Of a stretch of DNA of 14,502 nucleotides, positions 1-7,718 are shown one piece after another. The notes under the pieces were generated by a model, which saw only the letters and a list, made by a program, of their open reading frames with translations, made no database searches and had not been told where the DNA came from. Both the position numbers and the translations under genes were made by a program. Within the stretch, counting starts at the first letter, position 1. Every line of letters starts with the position of its first letter. Origin of the DNA: Bacilli bacterium (GTDB taxonomy: Bacteria > Bacillota_I > Bacilli_A > Izemoplasmatales > Hujiaoplasmataceae); NCBI GenBank assembly GCA_018400565.1, contig JAGYMP010000124.1, forward strand, positions 1 to 14,502, read 5' to 3'.

Positions 1-275
1 ATCGTGTCGACCAATTTGCTTGCGCCGTAGAGCAAAATGAAATTGATCAAAAATGACGTCAAAAGATGGATGAAAAAATTATTCGAATACTTGGAGGCAA
101 GGTTGATTTTGACAATCCGCCGTTTTGGTTTTTTCGGCGGTTTGTTTTTTTTGTTTTTCGCTTCCTTTTGTTTCTTTCTGACCTCGTCAATCAACTTCTC
201 AAGCTCTTCGATTTCTTTCTTGATGTTTTTCTTCTCATCATTTCCGTTTTGATTGTTTTTGTCTTGGTCACTCAT
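1..275 (-). CDS. Unrecognised lysine-rich membrane-anchored protein, N-terminal 91 residues (cut by window edge)
   Basis: Reading the minus strand from the ATG at 275 gives an open frame that runs off the left edge without a stop. The protein begins MSDQDKNNQNGNDEKKN. Residues about 17-43 are a charged Lys/Glu-rich stretch with heptad-like spacing (probable short helix or coiled coil). Residues 44-54 are a Lys/Pro/Arg cluster (KPPKKPKRR). Residues about 67-86 are hydrophobic and look like a membrane helix. Lys/Arg before the helix suggests a cytoplasmic N-terminus. A GGTGAT ribosome site ends 3 nt before the ATG, and an extended -10 box lies at 307-315. The gene lies 73 nt downstream of uvrA on the same strand. 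I do not recognise the family. The phenylalanine-rich plus-strand frames over this stretch are antisense shadows of the lysine codons. Confidence 0.7.
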   Translation of the reverse strand, partial: MSDQDKNNQNGNDEKKNIKKEIEELEKLIDEVRKKQKEAKNKKNKPPKKPKRRIVKINLASKYSNNFFIHLLTSFLINFILLYGASKLVDT

Positions 276-306
276 TTAATCACCATCACTCGTATTTCCA
301 TTGTCT

Positions 307-315
307 ATCATATCA
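307..315 (-). promoter_or_regulatory. Extended -10 promoter of the left-edge membrane protein gene
   Basis: The minus strand reads TGATATGAT (TGN plus TATGAT, one mismatch to TATAAT), with 31 nt between it and the ATG at 275. No good -35 hexamer is visible 16-18 nt upstream. It resembles the boxes in front of five other genes here. Confidence 0.45.
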
Positions 316-344
316 TATCTGTCTTTAAATTGCGAGACTAGGAG

Positions 345-367
345 GGTTTCATCCACGGGATGAAACC
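345..367. other. Inverted repeat spanning the uvrA stop codon
   Basis: A 10-bp stem GGTTTCATCC / GGATGAAACC with a 3-nt loop contains the uvrA TGA at 349-351. On the minus strand (the uvrA transcript) it is not followed by a T-run. On the plus strand it is followed by AC and six Ts, so as an intrinsic terminator it would face the wrong way for uvrA. It may stabilise the uvrA mRNA end, act as a weak terminator, or stop antisense transcription. Confidence 0.5.
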
Positions 368-3165
368 ACTTTTTTAAGGTATTGGCCGGTGTAACTGCTT
401 TTGGTCTCACTTACTTCTTCAGGTGTTCCCGTTGCGACGATTTCTCCGCCGGCATCGCCGCCTTCCGGACCCAAATCGATGATGTGGTCGGCGACTTTGA
501 TGATATCCAGATTATGTTCAATCACAACCACGGTCGCCCCCTTGTCGACGATGTTTTGCAACACATTGACCAAATTGATGATGTCGTGGGAATGCAAGCC
601 GGTCGTCGGCTCATCCAATATATAAAGCGATGAGTCCGTGATGTGTTTGTGGAGTTCGCTCGCGAGTTTGACACGTTGTGCTTCACCGCCCGATAAGGTC
701 GGGGAAGGTTGCCCCAATTTGATATAGCCGAGGCCGACATCATGGATCGTCTGGAGACGACGTTTGATTTTTGGGATGTTCTTGAAAAAACCAAGCGCCT
801 GATCAACGGTCATCTGAAGCACATCCGCGATATTTTTCCCTTTGTATTTGACCTGCAGAGTTTCTTCATTGTAGCGTTTTCCGTGACAGACCTCACATTC
901 GACATAAAGGTCGGGCATGAAATGCATTTCGATTTTCTTGACGCCGTCACCTCTGCAGTGTTCGCAGCGGCCGCCCTTCACGTTGAAGGAAAAACGTCCT
1001 TTTTTATACCCGCGCAGTTTCGCTTCGTTCGTGCTCGCGAACAACTTGCGGATCTCATCGAACACACCCGTGTATGTGGCGGGGTTGCTTCTCGGTGTCC
1101 TGCCGATGGCGGATTGATCGATATCAACCACGCGGTCGAAAGCCTCATGATTCTCAATTGTATCATGGGGACCCGGATGTTCGATGCGCTTCGTCGACAA
1201 TTTGGCGATGCCTTTGTACAATGTATCGTTGACCAGGGAGGATTTCCCCGACCCTGAAACACCGGTCACCACCGTCAAAAGACCGACCGGAAACGCGATG
1301 TCAAGATGCTTTAAGTTGTTGTGGCGGGCGTTCTTGATCGTCACATACCCTCGCTCGTGTTTTCTGCGTTCATCGGGCATGGGAATCTTAAGGTCACCGC
1401 GAAGATATTTTCCTGTGATGGACTTCTTGTCTTTCTTCAATGCCTCGGGCGTCCCCGCGAACACAAGCTTCCCGCCGCGTTCACCCGCGCCGGGTCCGAT
1501 GTCAACGACAAAATCGCTCGATTCAATCATTTCCATGTCATGTTCAACGACAATCATCGTGTTGCCGAGATCGCGCATCCCTTTCAGGGTTTCGATCAAT
1601 CGGCGGTTGTCACGCTGATGAAGCCCGATTGAGGGCTCATCAAGCACATAAAGGATGCCGGTGAGACGTGAACCGATCTGGGTCGCGAGCCGGATGCGCT
1701 GTGCCTCGCCGCCCGAAAGCGTCATCGACGCTCTCGATAAAGTCAGATAATCCAAGCCCACGTTGTATAAAAAGGAAAGGCGTTCCTTGATCTCTTTCAA
1801 AATCGGACCGGCGATGTCTTCCTTCTCCGGCTTCAGCGTCAGATCATTTAAAAACTCAAGCAGATGTTTGATGCTTTTTGCGGTGAATTCATCGATGTTG
1901 ATGCCGCCGAGATACACGCTCAATGCTTTTTCATCCAGCCGTTTGCCGTGGCAGACCTCACACTCGATGTCCCGCATCATTCCTTCGATCCATTTGCGGA
2001 TGAACCGGGAGGAGGTTTCAACATACCGTCTTTCAAGACTGGTGACGATGCCTTCATAGGGTTTTTTTGCGTACCGCATGCGATTCGAACTCTTTGAACG
2101 GAAAGAAAAATCAATCTCCTCCTCCGAACCGTAAAGAATGAAATCGCGGTCTTTTTTCGGTAAGTCCTCAAACGGTTCGTCGATGGGGATGTTTTTGGCC
2201 TGGCATGCCTGGATCACTTCCTGAAGATAAACGCTTTCCGTGTTGGCATACTTGTCAAACACACCTTCTTTGATTGATTTCTGCGGATCCGGGATCAACA
2301 AATCGAGATCGATCTTGCGTGTGAAACCGAGCCCCGAACATGCTTCACATGCCCCCTGGGGTGCGTTGAAAGAAAACAGGCGCGGTTCAAGTTCACCGAC
2401 CGTGAATCCGCAGATCGGACAGGAGAATTGTTCGCTGAACAACGTTTCTTCTCCGTCAATCGACACTTTGACGAGACCTTCGGCTAGATTGGCCGCGGTC
2501 TCAAGCGAATCGAACAACCTTGAACGGATGCCTTCTTTGATTTTGATGCGGTCGATGATCACATCAATGTCATAGCGGACGTTTTTATCAAGCTCGAACG
2601 TCTCATCGAGATCGTGTTGCTCACCATTGATGTGGATGCGGGTATACCCCGATCTGCGCAACTCATCGATCTCATTTTCATGGCGGCCTTTTTTCGCCCG
2701 TACGACCGGTGCCATGATCTCAACTTTCGCGCCGTCGTGTTTGATGACGCGATCCGTCATCTCCTGAATGGACTGTGACGTGATCTCGATATGATGGTGC
2801 GGGCAATAAGGTGTGCCGGCCCGTGCATATAAAAGCCGCACATAATCGTAAATCTCCGTCACCGTACCCACGGTGGAACGCGGGTTATGCGATGTTGTTT
2901 TCTGATCGACCGAAATCGCGGGAGAAAGGCCTTCGATCGAATCGACGTCCGGTTTCTCCATATTCCCTAAAAACTGTCTCGCATAAGCGGACAAAGACTC
3001 AACATATCGTCTGCGTCCTTCTTCGTAAATCGTGTCAAACGCCAAAGAAGTCTTTCCCGAACCGGAAAGACCTGTCATCACAATCAATTTATTTTTCGGC
3101 AGCGTGAGATCCATGGACCGGAGATTGTTCTCCCGCGCGCCTTTAATCACTATATTATCGTACAA
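349..3165 (-). CDS. uvrA: UvrABC excinuclease subunit A
   Basis: UvrA is the damage-sensing ABC-type ATPase that, with UvrB, locates bulky DNA lesions for nucleotide excision repair. It is about 938 aa, normal for the family. Numbering is from the TTG start: first Walker A GLSGSGKT at 32-39; first zinc module with Cys 249, 252, 273 and 276; first ABC signature LSGGE at 483-487 followed by LDEPS; second Walker A GVSGSGKS at 635-642; second zinc module with Cys 734, 737, 757 and 760; second LSGGE at 824-828 followed by LDEPTTGLH. All catalytic motifs are intact. An in-frame GTG at 3174 would add three residues but has no ribosome site. The TTG at 3165 sits 3-4 nt after AGGTGATTT and yields MYDNIVIKGAREN, matching the usual UvrA N-terminus. 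It lies 63 nt downstream of ligA with its own promoter. Stop is TGA, inside an inverted repeat. uvrB is not in the window. Confidence 0.97.
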   Translation of the reverse strand: MYDNIVIKGARENNLRSMDLTLPKNKLIVMTGLSGSGKTSLAFDTIYEEGRRRYVESLSAYARQFLGNMEKPDVDSIEGLSPAISVDQKTTSHNPRSTVGTVTEIYDYVRLLYARAGTPYCPHHHIEITSQSIQEMTDRVIKHDGAKVEIMAPVVRAKKGRHENEIDELRRSGYTRIHINGEQHDLDETFELDKNVRYDIDVIIDRIKIKEGIRSRLFDSLETAANLAEGLVKVSIDGEETLFSEQFSCPICGFTVGELEPRLFSFNAPQGACEACSGLGFTRKIDLDLLIPDPQKSIKEGVFDKYANTESVYLQEVIQACQAKNIPIDEPFEDLPKKDRDFILYGSEEEIDFSFRSKSSNRMRYAKKPYEGIVTSLERRYVETSSRFIRKWIEGMMRDIECEVCHGKRLDEKALSVYLGGINIDEFTAKSIKHLLEFLNDLTLKPEKEDIAGPILKEIKERLSFLYNVGLDYLTLSRASMTLSGGEAQRIRLATQIGSRLTGILYVLDEPSIGLHQRDNRRLIETLKGMRDLGNTMIVVEHDMEMIESSDFVVDIGPGAGERGGKLVFAGTPEALKKDKKSITGKYLRGDLKIPMPDERRKHERGYVTIKNARHNNLKHLDIAFPVGLLTVVTGVSGSGKSSLVNDTLYKGIAKLSTKRIEHPGPHDTIENHEAFDRVVDIDQSAIGRTPRSNPATYTGVFDEIRKLFASTNEAKLRGYKKGRFSFNVKGGRCEHCRGDGVKKIEMHFMPDLYVECEVCHGKRYNEETLQVKYKGKNIADVLQMTVDQALGFFKNIPKIKRRLQTIHDVGLGYIKLGQPSPTLSGGEAQRVKLASELHKHITDSSLYILDEPTTGLHSHDIINLVNVLQNIVDKGATVVVIEHNLDIIKVADHIIDLGPEGGDAGGEIVATGTPEEVSETKSSYTGQYLKKVVSSRG

Positions 3166-3182
3166 TGAAATCACCTACATAG

Positions 3183-3191
3183 ATTATAACA
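3183..3191 (-). promoter_or_regulatory. Extended -10 promoter of uvrA
   Basis: The minus strand reads TGTTATAAT, a perfect extended -10, with only 17 nt between it and the TTG start. Transcription would begin about 8-12 nt before the start, almost at the AGGTGAT ribosome site. No convincing -35 is seen. No terminator hairpin separates it from ligA, so read-through from pcrA-ligA is also likely. Confidence 0.55.
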
Positions 3192-3228
3192 CAATCGTCT
3201 TTTGAATAAAAAAGAAAGAACCGCGAAA

Positions 3229-5217
3229 TTACGATTCTTCCTTGATCATGGTTTTGAACGCTTCTTCATCCTTGATGGGGATGTCGAGTGACTTCGCTTT
3301 GTCGAGTTTCGATCCGGGATTTTCGCCGACAATGAGAAAGTCTGTGTTCTTTGACACCGACGATGTCACATTGCCGCCCTGTTGCTCAACCAACGCTTTT
3401 GCTTCTTTGCGGGTGTACGACGGGAGCGATCCGGTGATCACGACCGTCTTTCCTTCAAAAGCCCCTGACTTTTGAATATGCGTTTTTTGTTTCATGTTGA
3501 GACCGAGTTCCTTCAATTCATCAATCATCGCCACATGGCCATCATCGTTAAAATATGCGATGATGCTGTCGGCGATTTTCTCGCCGATTGTGTCGATCGA
3601 CGTCAGCTCCTCTTTGTCTGCGTCCATCAAATTATCGATCGTTTTGAACTCATTTGCAAGAATTTTGGCGACTTTACTGCCTACATGGCGGATGCCGAGC
3701 CCAAAGATGAGTTTATCGAGTTCGCGGTCTTTGCTGTCTTCGATGGCAGACAATAAATTTTCAATGCTTTTTGCACCAAAACCTTCTTTTTCCACCAGCT
3801 TGGACACATGGTCCCCCAAACGGAAAATATCGGGAATGCGTTTGAGGACGCCGTCATTGTAAAACTCCGTGATGATGCGTTCGCCGAGTCCGTCGATGTT
3901 ATAGGCATCACGTGAGACGAAATGGATCAACCCTTCGATCTTCCGTGACTCACAGTCCGGATTCGGACAGTAATAATCGGCTTCACCTTCCTTGCGGACC
4001 AACCCGGTGCCGCAAGACGGACACTCATCAATCATCTCAAATGGTTGTGCATCATCCGGCCGTTTTTCCGGCAATGTTTTGATGACTTCCGGGATAACGT
4101 CCCCCGCTTTGCGGATCACGACATAATCGCCGACATGGATGTCTTTCTTTTTGCAGTAATCCTCATTGTGAAGTGTCGCACGACTGACCGTGGTGCCCGC
4201 AACGGTGATCGGCTCCAACTCGGCCACCGGTTTGACGACCCCCGTTCTGCCAATCTGGAAGCGGATGTCTTTTAAGATCGTAACGACTTCCTCGGCGGGA
4301 AATTTATAGGCAGTCGCCCATTTGGGATATTTTGCCGTATATCCGATCTTCTCATAAAGATCGAAGGTATTGACTTTGATGACAACACCGTCAATCTCAT
4401 AAGGAAGGTCGGGGCGCTTGGTGGTCGCTTCCCTGACAAATTCAATCACCTCATCCACATTTCCACACAGACGGATGTCTTCGTTGACAGGAAAGCCCCA
4501 TTCTTTGACCTTTTCCAAAGACTCATAATGGGTGTCCACCATATCCCTGTCCATCAAAAAATAGATAAAAATATCAAGGTTTCGTTTTCGGACGACTTCG
4601 GGATCGAGTTGTCTCACACTACCTGCGGCGGCATTGCGCGGATTTTTGAATGCTTCCTCGCCCTTCTCAAGGCGTTGTTCGTTCAATTTCCTGAACGACG
4701 CTTTGCTCATGAATATTTCGCCGCGCACCTCAAGATGTTCCTTGTAAGGAATCGATAAAGGCAAGGTATAGATGCCTTTGACATTTGCGGTGATGTCCTC
4801 ACCGGTTTCGCCGTCGCCGCGTGTCGCCGCACGGCTGAGATATCCGTCTTCATATACCAACGACACGGAAAGGCCGTCAATTTTGTATTCGGTCACAAAT
4901 TTGGGATTGTATCCCATTTTTTTGATCTTTCCAGCAAAATCACGGATCTCTTCCTCGCTGAACACATTGCCGAGCGAGAGCATCGGCGTGTCATGATCGA
5001 CTTTTTCGAATTTGTCGAGCGGTTTTCCGCCCACGCGCTGAGTCGGTGAGTCAGGTGTGACGAGCTCGGGATGTTTTTCTTCGAGATCGATCAATTCCTG
5101 CATCAGCTTGTCGTATTCGTAATCGCTGATTTCAGGATTATCCTCCACATAATAAGCATGGTTGTGGCGACGTATTTTTCCCCTTAACTCCTGGATGCGT
5201 TTTTTATCATCGCTCAT
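3229..5217 (-). CDS. ligA: NAD-dependent DNA ligase
   Basis: LigA seals nicks in replication and repair using NAD+. It has 662 aa, typical length, and all modules are visible: an N-terminal Ia domain with the HNHAYYVEDNPEISDYEYD region (residues about 18-36); the adenylation domain with catalytic Lys112 in KIDG; RGEIFM at 165-170 and EIDGVVIK at 274-281; an OB fold around 320-395; a four-Cys zinc finger (Cys 399, 402, 417, 422); helix-hairpin-helix repeats around 440-580; and a C-terminal BRCT domain about 585-660 (GKTVVITGSLPSYTRKEA). The ATG overlaps the TGA of pcrA as ATGA, with AGGTGA placed inside the pcrA 3' end, so the two genes are almost certainly co-translated. Stop is TAA. The pcrA-ligA order is the one known from Bacillus. 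Confidence 0.98.
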   Translation of the reverse strand: MSDDKKRIQELRGKIRRHNHAYYVEDNPEISDYEYDKLMQELIDLEEKHPELVTPDSPTQRVGGKPLDKFEKVDHDTPMLSLGNVFSEEEIRDFAGKIKKMGYNPKFVTEYKIDGLSVSLVYEDGYLSRAATRGDGETGEDITANVKGIYTLPLSIPYKEHLEVRGEIFMSKASFRKLNEQRLEKGEEAFKNPRNAAAGSVRQLDPEVVRKRNLDIFIYFLMDRDMVDTHYESLEKVKEWGFPVNEDIRLCGNVDEVIEFVREATTKRPDLPYEIDGVVIKVNTFDLYEKIGYTAKYPKWATAYKFPAEEVVTILKDIRFQIGRTGVVKPVAELEPITVAGTTVSRATLHNEDYCKKKDIHVGDYVVIRKAGDVIPEVIKTLPEKRPDDAQPFEMIDECPSCGTGLVRKEGEADYYCPNPDCESRKIEGLIHFVSRDAYNIDGLGERIITEFYNDGVLKRIPDIFRLGDHVSKLVEKEGFGAKSIENLLSAIEDSKDRELDKLIFGLGIRHVGSKVAKILANEFKTIDNLMDADKEELTSIDTIGEKIADSIIAYFNDDGHVAMIDELKELGLNMKQKTHIQKSGAFEGKTVVITGSLPSYTRKEAKALVEQQGGNVTSSVSKNTDFLIVGENPGSKLDKAKSLDIPIKDEEAFKTMIKEES

Positions 5218-7415
5218 GATTTCACCTTCTCAATGCTGGGATGGTCCTTCAACAATGTCTTGATGCCGGTTTCTTTATCAAAAGCAACGGTGACCTTACG
5301 GCCGGATAAATCGACCACGACACCTTCACCAAATGTTGTGTGTTTCACTTTGTCCCCCAATTTAAGATCCTTTTCAGAACGTTCATAACCAATGTGGGGC
5401 TGTTTTCTTTTCTTGCGTTTCCGACGGGATTTTCTTAAATTGAATGTTTTTGATTTTCGCTCTTTCGCAAGACCGTGTCGTTCCAAATGTTCATCATCGA
5501 TCTCACCCAAAAACTGTGAGTCCTTGTTGTGCATATACCTGCCGTACATGAAACGACTGCGTGCATTCGTTAGAATAACCCGGTCTTTGGCTCTTGTCAA
5601 AGCGACGTAGAACAACCGCCGTTCTTCTTCGACATCCGCCTTTTCGAACAAACTCTGGCTTGATGGAAAAAGTGTTTGTTCGAGGCAGGTCACAAACACG
5701 ATTTTGAATTCCAGTCCTTTGGCCGAATGCATCGTCATCAGACTGATATAATCTTCGTCATCCGTCAGTTCCTGGGTCGCCTCGCGCAAAGCCAGATCAT
5801 TCAGAATATCCGACAACTTCTCATGGTTGGAAACCTCCGCGGCATAATCACGTAACCGCTCAAGCAACACAGTCTTGAATTCCTGGAGGTTCTCCCTGCG
5901 TCTTTCGGCCTGGATTTTCTGCTCTTCGGTATGGTTATCGTTTTCCAACATCGCCATGTATCCGCTTTTGTCCAAAATCTCATCATATGTTTCGAGTAGG
6001 TTTTGTTCTTCGAGACGGCTCTGGATCCCGGTCATGGCACTCTTCAGTTCATTGAGGCGTTTCGCCGCTCGTTTACTGAGGAAATCCATGTCGGGTTCGA
6101 TGACATCCATCATTTTGACATTGCGTTTGTTCGCTTCATCACGGATTTTTGCGAAGGACACTTCGCCGACACCGCGTTTGGGTTCGTTGTGGATGCGTGT
6201 GAAGGCATAATCATCCCCAGTGTTTAATAACAAACGCATATAAGCGATGATATCTTTGATCTCTTTGCGTTTATAAAAGGAAAGGTTGCCGATCACTTTA
6301 TAAGGAATATGATACTTGATGAACAAATCCTCGAATTTACGGCTCATCGCATTGTTGCGGTATAATATGACCATTTCCCCGTAGGGGATGCCCTGACGGG
6401 AAAATTGCTTGATTTTGTTGTAAACGTAATAGACTTCTTCCTCGTCATTTTCGCCTTTGAAATGGATGAGTTTCTCGCCCTCACCAAGTTCGGAATACAG
6501 TTCTTTTTCAATCCGTTTCTTATTATGGGAGATGACATCATTCGCGGCACGCAAAATTCTCGTCTTCGAGCGATAGTTCTGATTTAAGACGATCTTCTTG
6601 TGTTCCGGGAATTCTTTCATGAATTTTTTGATGTTGTCAATGTTCGATCCCCTGAACGCATAGATGCTTTGATCCTCATCGCCGACGATGAAGAGGTTTC
6701 TGTGTTTGCCCGCAAGGAGACTCACGATGTCATATTGTAAGTTGTTCGTGTCCTGAAATTCATCAACAAGGATATATTGGAAACGGTTGCGGTATGTCTT
6801 TAGGACCTCGGGGTGCTCTTTCAAAAGTTTTAGGGGTAGAACCAGCAAATCCTTAAAATCAACCAAATTGTTGCTTTTGAGATAATCGCAATACGCAGGA
6901 TAGATCTGGTGTAAAACCCCCCGCACCGGTTCGGGATAAACACGAAAAAGCGTTTCATCCTCTTTGAGGTAAGCGATTTTATCGGCGATTTCTTTCGGTG
7001 TGAAACGTTTTGTGTCATAGTTATGTTCTTTGAGCAGGTTTTTGGTGATGATCTCGGTGTCCCGGCTGTCTAGGATCTGAAAATTTTGTTTATACCCGAG
7101 TCGACCGATTTCATTTCTCAATATCCGCGCACCCATGGCATGGAAGGTCAGAATCCAAAGGCCCCGCAACGAGCCGCTCTCACCAATCAGTTGATGCACA
7201 CGTTCGCGCATCTCATTGGCTGCTTTGTTCGTGAACGTGATGGCCAAGATATGATCCGGAGCGATCCCGGTTTCCTCGATCAAATACGCAACACGGTTTG
7301 TCAACACACGGGTTTTCCCGGAACCGGCCCCCGCAACAGCCATAATCGGCCCGTCGACGATGTTGACGGCCTTTCGTTGTTCGTCATTAAGTTGTTCAAA
7401 TCGTGGATTTGCCAT
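5214..7415 (-). CDS. pcrA: ATP-dependent 3'-5' DNA helicase PcrA (UvrD/Rep family)
   Basis: This superfamily 1A helicase clears recombination intermediates and stalled complexes and acts in excision repair. It has 733 aa from the chosen start. Motifs in order: Q motif EQLNDEQRKAV (about 7-17), Walker A AGSGKT (about 30-35), TFTNKAA (motif Ia, about 60-66), DEFQDTN Walker B (218-224), GDEDQSIYAFRGS (motif III, about 245-257), QNYRS (motif IV, about 279-283), MTMHSAKGLEF (motif V, about 560-570), VALTRAKDR (motif VI, about 604-612). A very basic linker (about 662-672) precedes a C-terminal Tudor-like domain (about 684-730, GDKVKHTTFGEGVV), which in PcrA binds RNA polymerase. Upstream GTG (7424) and ATG (7421) starts would add three residues; the ATG at 7415 is preferred because AAGGTGAT lies 4 nt before it. 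First gene of the repair block. Confidence 0.97.
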   Translation of the reverse strand: MANPRFEQLNDEQRKAVNIVDGPIMAVAGAGSGKTRVLTNRVAYLIEETGIAPDHILAITFTNKAANEMRERVHQLIGESGSLRGLWILTFHAMGARILRNEIGRLGYKQNFQILDSRDTEIITKNLLKEHNYDTKRFTPKEIADKIAYLKEDETLFRVYPEPVRGVLHQIYPAYCDYLKSNNLVDFKDLLVLPLKLLKEHPEVLKTYRNRFQYILVDEFQDTNNLQYDIVSLLAGKHRNLFIVGDEDQSIYAFRGSNIDNIKKFMKEFPEHKKIVLNQNYRSKTRILRAANDVISHNKKRIEKELYSELGEGEKLIHFKGENDEEEVYYVYNKIKQFSRQGIPYGEMVILYRNNAMSRKFEDLFIKYHIPYKVIGNLSFYKRKEIKDIIAYMRLLLNTGDDYAFTRIHNEPKRGVGEVSFAKIRDEANKRNVKMMDVIEPDMDFLSKRAAKRLNELKSAMTGIQSRLEEQNLLETYDEILDKSGYMAMLENDNHTEEQKIQAERRRENLQEFKTVLLERLRDYAAEVSNHEKLSDILNDLALREATQELTDDEDYISLMTMHSAKGLEFKIVFVTCLEQTLFPSSQSLFEKADVEEERRLFYVALTRAKDRVILTNARSRFMYGRYMHNKDSQFLGEIDDEHLERHGLAKERKSKTFNLRKSRRKRKKRKQPHIGYERSEKDLKLGDKVKHTTFGEGVVVDLSGRKVTVAFDKETGIKTLLKDHPSIEKVKS

Positions 7416-7432
7416 TGCCATCACCTTCTTAT

Positions 7433-7441
7433 ATTATATCA
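7433..7441 (-). promoter_or_regulatory. Extended -10 promoter of pcrA-ligA
   Basis: The minus strand reads TGATATAAT, a perfect extended -10, with 17 nt between it and the preferred pcrA ATG. A -35 like TTGACA is not evident. Because the palindrome at 7458-7487 lies just upstream, this is the only space for a pcrA promoter. The predicted leader is roughly 8-13 nt. Confidence 0.55.
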
Positions 7442-7457
7442 TACATGATTGTTTCAT

Positions 7458-7487
7458 AAACATGACCGGGCGCGCCCGGTCATGTTT
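7458..7487. terminator. Perfect 30-nt palindrome, probable terminator of the tsaE-glnS operon
   Basis: The 30 bases form a perfect palindrome whose inner core is CCGGGCGCGCCCGG, giving a 13-bp hairpin with a 4-nt loop. It starts directly after the TGA of the 76-aa membrane protein gene and ends 17 nt upstream of the pcrA -10 box. The T-run after the stem is only TTT on the minus strand (TTTT on the plus), so termination may be weak despite a very stable stem. It is much more GC-rich than its surroundings. Confidence 0.6.
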
Positions 7488-7718
7488 TCATTCGTCCGAT
7501 GTGTCTTTGAGCGCCTTGAGCCAATAAAGACTCATAAGCAATGCGATGCCGGAGAGCAGACCGAAGATGATTATGAAAACAATCATCTGCCATTGGTTCC
7601 ATAACGTCTGAACCACGTAACTCCCGTTGATAAGCATGATCAGATAACGGAGAAACCCGAACAATCCGAATGCAAAGAGCAACCCGTAGGCGATCACGTT
7701 AAACCAAAGTTTTTTCAT
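7488..7718 (-). CDS. Small two-helix membrane protein, unknown function
   Basis: A 76-aa protein beginning MKKLWFNVIAYGLL. Two hydrophobic helices are visible at about residues 5-30 and 43-68, joined by a short polar loop (NGSYVVQTLWNQWQ) and ending in a charged tail (KALKDTSDE). Lys2 and Lys3 before the first helix suggest that both ends face the cytoplasm. The ATG overlaps the TGA of glnS as ATGA, so the gene should be translationally coupled to the synthetase and is the last gene of the tsaE-tsaB-tsaD-glnS operon. There is no cysteine or other catalytic motif, and I do not recognise a family. The tight coupling, sensible start and following hairpin make it a real gene rather than a chance frame. 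Confidence 0.75.
   Translation of the reverse strand: MKKLWFNVIAYGLLFAFGLFGFLRYLIMLINGSYVVQTLWNQWQMIVFIIIFGLLSGIALLMSLYWLKALKDTSDE

Noticed and set aside
37..341. Two plus-strand frames rich in Phe and Leu that look like small membrane proteins
   Set aside because: They are the antisense of the lysine-rich minus-strand gene 1-275 (AAA/AAG codons read as Phe). They lack a good ribosome site, while the minus frame has a promoter, ribosome site and start.
709..1257. Plus-strand open frame of 182 codons inside uvrA
   Set aside because: It lies wholly antisense to the motif-complete uvrA C-terminal half and matches no recognisable family; it is a shadow frame.
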